Source: Paraprevotella sp.
GTDB taxonomy: Bacteria; Bacteroidota; Bacteroidia; Bacteroidales; Bacteroidaceae
Direction: 5' to 3'
DNA length: 10,694 nucleotides
Assembly: GCA_017425765.1 (NCBI GenBank)
Contig: JAFOXE010000095.1
Location: 1-10,694 of the forward strand
The position numbers and the translations under genes were made by a program. The notes beneath the pieces are model-generated. The model made no database searches. It was not told the DNA's origin and worked only from the letters and a program-made list of their open reading frames with translations. This document shows, piece by piece, positions 6,431 to 10,694 of the stretch; position 1 is the stretch's first letter; every line of letters starts with the position of its first letter.

Positions 6431-7444
6431 ATGGACTTAATCAAAGAAATTGTTGCACGTGCACAAGCAAACAAGCAACGCATCGTACTGCCGTAAGGCA
6501 CTGAAGAACGTACTTTGAAAGCAGCCAACCAAATATTGACTGACGAAGTAGCTGAATTAGTTTTATTGGGAAATCCCGATGAAATAATGGAAGCAGCTAA
6601 GAAATGGGGCTTGGGTAACATCCATAAAGCTACCATCATTGACCCTGCAAACAGCCCCAAGAGTGAAGAATATGCAGAATTGCTCTGCGAACTTCGTAAA
6701 AAGAAAGGTATGACTATAGAAGAAGCACGCAAGTTAGTTGCCAATCCGCTTTACTATGGCTGCTTGATGATTAAGTCTGGCGAGGCTGATGGCCAATTGG
6801 CCGGTGCCCTTAACACCACAGGCGATGTGCTTCGTCCTGCATTACAAATCATAAAAACCTCTCCAGGTATTAGTTGTGTATCGGGCGCAATGTTGCTATT
6901 AACCAAAGCACCAAACTATGGTAAGAATGGTGTTCTAGTTATGGGCGACGTAGCCGTAACTCCGGTTCCGGATGCAACGCAATTGGCACAGATTGCTGTA
7001 TGTACTGCACGCACAGCTCAAGCAGTTGCCGGTATTGACCCAAAGGTGGCTATGCTTAGTTTCTCTACAAAAGGATCGGCTAAACATGAGGTCGTGGATA
7101 AGGTTATTGAGGCCACCCGTATAGCACATGAATTAGCACCAGAGCTTAAGATTGACGGTGAACTTCAAGCCGACGCAGCATTGGTTCCACACATCGGACA
7201 AAGCAAGGCTCCGGGTTCAGAAATCGCTGGACAGGCTAATGTCCTTGTAGCACCCTCATTGGAAGTCGGCAACATTTCCTATAAACTAGTAGAGCGTCTA
7301 GGTCATGCCGAAGCTATTGGCCCCATCCTACAAGGAATCGCTCGTCCTGTAAACGACCTTTCACGCGGTTGCAGCATTGACGACGTATACAAGATGATTG
7401 CTATTACAGCAAACCAGGCAATTGCAGCCAAAGAACAAAAATAA
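6431..7444 (+). pseudogene. pta: Phosphate acetyltransferase with an in-frame stop at codon 22
   Basis: Pta converts acetyl-CoA and phosphate to acetyl phosphate, which AckA then uses to make ATP and acetate. The frame from the ATG at 6431 spans 337 codons plus stop, normal for the short (class I) Pta. It begins MDLIKEIVARAQANKQRIVL, then P21, TAA at codon 22, and GTEERTLKAANQ. Homologs read PEGTEER here, so the stop replaces a conserved Glu (GAA to TAA, one base). Everything downstream is intact: GDVLRPALQIIKT, LVMGDVAVTP, and the catalytic S311-R312 and D318 in LSRGCSIDD (counted from 6431, including codon 22). A TTG at 6515 could restart translation and give 309 residues, but would lose the first beta strand and the PEGTEER motif. 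The gene lies 23 bp before ackA. Identity is near certain; whether it is truly inactive is not, because a base-call error would look the same. Confidence 0.72.
6494..6496 (+). other. Premature TAA codon in pta
   Basis: The frame is fixed by the family sequence on both sides (RIVLP before, GTEERTL after), so this is a substitution and not a frameshift. TAA is the ordinary stop of most genes in this window (the LRR gene, folP, cdaA, the DUF2156-GNAT gene, ackA, lpxH and radC), so a changed genetic code is excluded. Confidence 0.93.
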
Positions 7445-7467
7445 CATCACGAAAAATATAATTCATC

Positions 7468-8661
7468 ATGAAGATATTAGTATTGAACTGCGGTAGTTCA
7501 TCCATCAAATACAAATTGTATGACATGGAAAATGAAGCCGTACTAGCACAGGGTGGCATTGAGAAAATCGGGCTCCCCGGATCGTTTCTTAAGTTGACTC
7601 TTATCGATGGAACAAAGAAGATTCTTGAAAAAGACATCCCTGAACACACCACTGGTGTAGAGTTTATTTTTAAGGTGCTCACTGACCCTGAGTTAGGAGC
7701 ATTAAAATCACTTAACGAGTTGGACGCAGTTGGTCACAGAATGGTACATGGTGGCGAAAAATTCAACAAGAGTGTGGTTTTGAATCAGGAAGTCTTGGAT
7801 GCATTCATTGCATGTAACGATTTGGCTCCTCTACACAACCCTGCTAATTTGAAGGGCGTAGACGCAGTTGCTTCTTTGCTTCCTAACATTCCACAAGTGG
7901 GCGTATTCGACACTGCATTCCATCAAACCATGCCTGCTTACTCTTACATGTATGCCATTCCTTATGAGCTATATGAGAAGTACGGCGTGCGCCGCTATGG
8001 TTTCCATGGAACCTCACATCGTTATGTTTCACAACGCGTTTGCGAATATTTGAATATGCCGGTTGAAGGTAGTCGCATTATCACTTGCCATATTGGTAAT
8101 GGAGGATCTATCTCTGCCGTAAAGGACGGTAAATGTATGGACACTACAATGGGACTTACTCCGTTGGAAGGCTTGATGATGGGTACACGTTCCGGTGATA
8201 TCGACGGTGGAGCACTCACTTTCATCATGGAAAAAGAAGGTCTAACACCAACTGAAATGTCAGATTTGCTTAATAAAAAATCCGGTTTAGCTGGTGTGAG
8301 TGGTGTTTCTTCCGATATGCGTGAAGTAAATGCCGCTGCAGCGAATGGCAATACTCGTTGTCAATTGGCTTTGGATATGTATAGCTACAAGGTGAAAAAG
8401 TATGTAGGTGCATATGCTGCTGCTATGGGTGGCGTAGACGTTATTCTATTCACCGGTGGCGTAGGTGAAAACCAAAGCGACATCCGTGAAACCGTATGTA
8501 GTGGCCTTCAATACATGGGTGTTGAAATAGACCATGCAAAAAACAACACTGTACGTGGAGAAGAGGCCATCATTTCCGCCCCTAATAGTAAGGTAACTGT
8601 ATGTGTTATCCCAACAGATGAGGAATTGATGATTGCTAAAGACACCATGGCTTTGGTATAA
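7468..8661 (+). CDS. ackA: Acetate kinase
   Basis: Cytoplasmic enzyme that transfers phosphate from acetyl phosphate to ADP, yielding acetate and ATP, or the reverse. At 397 residues the length is normal, and the frame is intact. Residues matching the well-studied archaeal (Methanosarcina thermophila) enzyme are at the expected places: N7 in LNCGSSS (6-12), R91 in GHRMVHGG (89-96), D148 in VFDTAFHQTMP (146-156), H180 in YGFHGTSH (177-184), the phosphate-binding HIGNGGS (208-214), R241 in MGTRSGDID (238-246), FTGGVGEN (328-335), and E385 in PTDEELMIAK (382-391). It is the second gene of the pta-ackA unit and ends at a strong hairpin terminator. With Pta possibly broken, AckA could still act in the acetate-to-acetyl-phosphate direction or use acetyl phosphate from another source; that is inference. 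Confidence 0.98.
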   Translation: MKILVLNCGSSSIKYKLYDMENEAVLAQGGIEKIGLPGSFLKLTLIDGTKKILEKDIPEHTTGVEFIFKVLTDPELGALKSLNELDAVGHRMVHGGEKFNKSVVLNQEVLDAFIACNDLAPLHNPANLKGVDAVASLLPNIPQVGVFDTAFHQTMPAYSYMYAIPYELYEKYGVRRYGFHGTSHRYVSQRVCEYLNMPVEGSRIITCHIGNGGSISAVKDGKCMDTTMGLTPLEGLMMGTRSGDIDGGALTFIMEKEGLTPTEMSDLLNKKSGLAGVSGVSSDMREVNAAAANGNTRCQLALDMYSYKVKKYVGAYAAAMGGVDVILFTGGVGENQSDIRETVCSGLQYMGVEIDHAKNNTVRGEEAIISAPNSKVTVCVIPTDEELMIAKDTMALV

Positions 8662-8673
8662 AAAATACATATC

Positions 8674-8729
8674 ATATAATAAATAAGGTGGGCGCAATTT
8701 TAATTTTGCGCCCACCTTATTTATTATAT
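8674..8729. terminator. Shared bidirectional terminator between ackA and lpxH
   Basis: A perfect 24-bp stem (8674-8697 with 8706-8729) encloses the 8-nt loop TTTTAATT. The GC-rich core is AAGGTGGGCGCAA and its complement. The outer stem is AATAAAT/ATTTATT, so on either strand the GC core is followed by a T-rich tract. It lies 12 bp after the ackA stop and 28 bp from the lpxH stop, so it can serve both convergent transcripts. Confidence 0.93.
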
Positions 8730-8757
8730 ATATACTTATAAAAGAATGTACGTTTAC

Positions 8758-9528
8758 TTATAATTGAGTTTCGCCCTCCACGTAATTCTCCATGTAAAGC
8801 TGACTACCATCAAAAACAGCATAGGTGAATTGCGAGATCCAATCACCAAGTATCACGACACGACTTTCACGTGTCAGCATTAAATCAAGTTCAATGTGCC
8901 GATGTCCGAATACAAAAAAATTGATATTTGGATGCGTTTGCAAATATTTTTTTGCATAGATAACCAAATGTTCTTTATCCTCGCCCATGTAATCTGGATC
9001 TCCACCTTCTTTCCCATGCTTAAGACGACTATTTTTTGCCCATGTCAAGCCGAAGTCTATAGCCCAACGAGGATGTATGCACGAAAACATTCGTTGACAC
9101 AATTTATTGTGGAAAACAGCACGCAGCAATTTAAACTTTGGGTCTGGATCACCCAGTCCATCACCATGTCCCATCATAAAAACCTTATCACCAATTTCCA
9201 AAGTCTGAGGTTCACGATGCAAAATCACACCACATTCCGTTTCTAAGTAATCGCCACACCAAATGTCATGATTACCGATAAAGAAATGCACCTCCACTCC
9301 ATTATCGGTAAGTTCTGATATCTTACCTAAAAATCGGGTGTATCCTTTGGGTACTACCAAACGATATTCATACCAAAAGTCAAACATATCACCCAACATA
9401 TACACTGCAGAAGCACGTTCCTTAATGCTATCCAAGAAACGCACCAAACGACGCTCCTGCATACGATTATGCGGTATTCCCCGACTTCCTAAATGAGCAT
9501 CAGATATAAAATATACATTCTTCATCAT
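8758..9528 (-). CDS. lpxH: UDP-2,3-diacylglucosamine diphosphatase
   Basis: Calcineurin-type metallophosphoesterase that cleaves UDP-2,3-diacylglucosamine to lipid X and UMP in lipid A synthesis, at the inner face of the cytoplasmic membrane. The 256-residue length fits the family. The metal-binding motifs are all present: D10-A-H12 in SDAHLGS, G46-D47 in LGDMFDFWYEY, G85-N-H-D88 in FIGNHDIW, H121 in MGHGDGLGD, and G208-H-R-H211 near the end. The start is MM at 9528 or 9525. The first ATG overlaps the upstream TGA stop as ATGA, and the second overlaps it by one base, so translational coupling is likely; family members usually begin MKN, which favours 9525. It is the last gene of the radC-sufT-lpxH group. 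LpxH marks a Gram-negative envelope. A related phosphoesterase of other specificity is less likely. Confidence 0.9.
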   Translation of the reverse strand: MMKNVYFISDAHLGSRGIPHNRMQERRLVRFLDSIKERASAVYMLGDMFDFWYEYRLVVPKGYTRFLGKISELTDNGVEVHFFIGNHDIWCGDYLETECGVILHREPQTLEIGDKVFMMGHGDGLGDPDPKFKLLRAVFHNKLCQRMFSCIHPRWAIDFGLTWAKNSRLKHGKEGGDPDYMGEDKEHLVIYAKKYLQTHPNINFFVFGHRHIELDLMLTRESRVVILGDWISQFTYAVFDGSQLYMENYVEGETQL

Positions 9529-9851
9529 AAGAAACCAAGCTCAAGTTTTGCCTCTTCGGTCATCATGTCTTTATCCCATTCCGGCTCAAAAACAAGATTT
9601 ACACATACAGACTTTATTTGTTCTATGCTCTCCAATTTCATACGTACATCCTCTACAATAAACTCTGCGGCGGGACAATTTGGTGCAGTCAATGTCATGT
9701 CTACCACCAAATCAAGTTCGTCACTTAAGTCTATTTTATAGATTAGACCCAAATCATATATATTTACAGGAATCTCGGGATCGTATACCGTTTTTAGCAT
9801 TTCCAGTACCTTCTCCTCGAGCTCCGTACGTATTATTTGTTCTTGTTCCAT
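9525..9851 (-). CDS. MIP18/DUF59 family protein, SufT-like
   Basis: A 108-residue single-domain protein of the MIP18 (DUF59) family, whose members help to mature or insert Fe-S clusters in the cytoplasm. It carries the family signature DPEIPVNIYDLGLIY (24-38) and TAPNCPAAE (55-63) with the conserved C59, followed by the characteristic FEPEWDKDMMTEEAKLELG tail (88-106). Length and motifs match the SufT-type proteins; the PaaD subfamily shares the fold but usually sits in phenylacetate operons, which are absent here. No other suf gene is in view, so the partner is unknown. It is 22 bp downstream of radC and overlaps lpxH by 1-4 bp, indicating one transcript. It ends in TGA. Confidence 0.9.
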   Translation of the reverse strand: MEQEQIIRTELEEKVLEMLKTVYDPEIPVNIYDLGLIYKIDLSDELDLVVDMTLTAPNCPAAEFIVEDVRMKLESIEQIKSVCVNLVFEPEWDKDMMTEEAKLELGFL

Positions 9852-9873
9852 ACAATAGTTATTATTTCTGTCC

Positions 9874-10620
9874 TTATATTAATTTCCCCTCCTCGCGGTA
9901 ACTATAAAAATTACCATCGGTAAGTATAATGTGGTCAAGCAAGTGAATATCAAAAACCGAACATGCATTCTGTAGTTTCTCGGTCAATCGATCATCCTCT
10001 CCACTTGGTCTAGCATTTCCCGAAGGATGATTGTGACATAGGGCTATGGTCGTAGCCTGACGAAGTACCGCCTCACGAAGCACCATTCGAATGTCTACCA
10101 CGGCACAGGTTAACCCTCCACTTGAAACCTTCATATCGCCTACCACTTTATGTGCTTGATTCATAAACAAAACATAGCATTCTTCATGTCCAAGATCTTG
10201 CATGAGAGGAAGGAAGTATTTATAAAGATCCACACTACTACAAATCTGTACACGTTCTTTTCCTTCCTCCGCCATTCTCCTCTTACCCAATTCGCATGCA
10301 GCAAGAATAGTTATGGCCTTTGCTTCACCCAATCCTTTATATTTCTTTGTACGTTTCCCATGAGGAGAATTTGTTTGATTGACGGGAACATCACCCATCA
10401 TATCTTGTAATGAAAGGCGTCCTAGCACCTTCAAACTATTACCGCAATCGGCAAGCAAACGACGCATTAAGTCCACCGCTGATTCATCAGATGAGCCGGA
10501 ACCTATCAAGATGGCCAACAATTCAGCATTGGTAAGTGCAGCAGCTCCCTTCTGCATCATCTTCTCCCGAGGACGATCTTCCTCTGCCCACTGATTTATG
10601 TTCATCTTCTTCTGCACCAC
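9874..10620 (-). CDS. radC: RadC family JAB/MPN-domain protein
   Basis: A 248-residue RadC-like protein. The name comes from an old link to DNA repair that has been questioned, so the true role is uncertain. The N-terminal helical domain has WAEEDRPREKM (11-21) and LTNAELLAILIGSGSSDESA (29-48), and a helix-hairpin-helix loop YKGLGEAKA (94-102). The C-terminal JAB/MPN domain carries the metal-site motif H196-N-H198-P-S-G with D209 (HxH-x10-D) and E183 as the likely glutamate, then LLDHIILTDGNFYSYREEGK (227-246). About 16 residues (76-91) are inserted just before the HhH loop relative to what I recall of other RadC proteins. The frame opens with GTG GTG (10620, 10617), and ATG at 10605 is an alternative. 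The 10617 GTG best fits the family N-terminus from memory. It heads the visible group with the SufT-like gene and lpxH. Confidence 0.92.
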   Translation of the reverse strand: MVQKKMNINQWAEEDRPREKMMQKGAAALTNAELLAILIGSGSSDESAVDLMRRLLADCGNSLKVLGRLSLQDMMGDVPVNQTNSPHGKRTKKYKGLGEAKAITILAACELGKRRMAEEGKERVQICSSVDLYKYFLPLMQDLGHEECYVLFMNQAHKVVGDMKVSSGGLTCAVVDIRMVLREAVLRQATTIALCHNHPSGNARPSGEDDRLTEKLQNACSVFDIHLLDHIILTDGNFYSYREEGKLI

Positions 10621-10629
10621 CTTCCGACC

Positions 10630-10694
10630 TTATTTATAAAAGTTTTTCTCAAAAGCCGAAAACTCATCTTTGTGCATCACACAACGCTGCCACC
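10630..10694 (-). CDS. Possible C-terminal end of an upstream gene (partial)
   Basis: One minus-strand frame is open from the window edge and encodes 20 residues, WQRCVMHKDEFSAFEKNFYK, before a TAA at 10632-10630. The stop lies 9 bp before the first GTG of radC, the spacing expected inside an operon. No TAnnTTTG promoter appears between this stop and radC, which fits read-through from an upstream gene. The other two minus frames close within the stretch. The fragment is too short to identify and could be a chance open frame. Confidence 0.35.
   Translation of the reverse strand, partial: WQRCVMHKDEFSAFEKNFYK

Noticed and set aside
6431..7444. Reassigned TAA codon as the explanation for the pta stop
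   Set aside because: TAA ends most genes in the window, and none of the others has an internal TAA.

Overview
The window is chromosomal housekeeping DNA from a member of the Bacteroidota, most likely order Bacteroidales. This is inferred from four things. Promoter-like -7 boxes of the Bacteroidetes form TAnnTTTG sit ahead of several genes. No convincing Shine-Dalgarno sequences are visible. The first gene is a lipoprotein with LRR_5 (BspA-like) repeats. RadC, MurF and the DUF2156/GNAT protein read like Bacteroidales family members. I cannot name a genus.

Layout. (1) 59-1006 (+): LRR_5 lipoprotein, closed by an intrinsic terminator. (2) 1043-1227: gene-free stretch with a 38-nt hairpin that looks like the minus-strand terminator of murF, plus two 11-bp direct repeats. 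(3) 1228-2532 (-): murF, divergent from folP (2657-3502, +). Each gene has its own -7 box in the 124-bp gap. (4) folP is followed after 18 bp by a CdaA-type diadenylate cyclase (3521-4288, +). (5) 4285-6261 (-): a 658-residue protein joining a DUF2156 domain to an Eis-like GNAT acetyltransferase. Its stop codon overlaps that of cdaA within the palindrome TTAA. (6) 6431-8661 (+): pta-ackA, with two tandem -7 boxes upstream and a 24-bp perfect terminator hairpin downstream. (7) 8758-10620 (-): radC, a SufT/MIP18-like gene and lpxH, closely packed and apparently one operon. The last codons of another gene may lie at the right edge.

Functionally the genes cover peptidoglycan precursor synthesis (MurF), folate synthesis (FolP), c-di-AMP signalling (CdaA), acetyl-CoA to acetate conversion with ATP formation (Pta-AckA), lipid A synthesis (LpxH), Fe-S protein maturation (SufT-like) and a RadC-family protein.

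The most notable point is an in-frame TAA at codon 22 of pta (6494-6496), where the family normally has glutamate. The rest of the frame is intact and ackA is whole. This is a recent nonsense mutation, a sequencing or assembly error, or a case of reinitiation or readthrough. The second point is the DUF2156-GNAT single reading frame. I found no mobile element, CRISPR array, tRNA or rRNA, and nothing that I can defend as a wholly new system.
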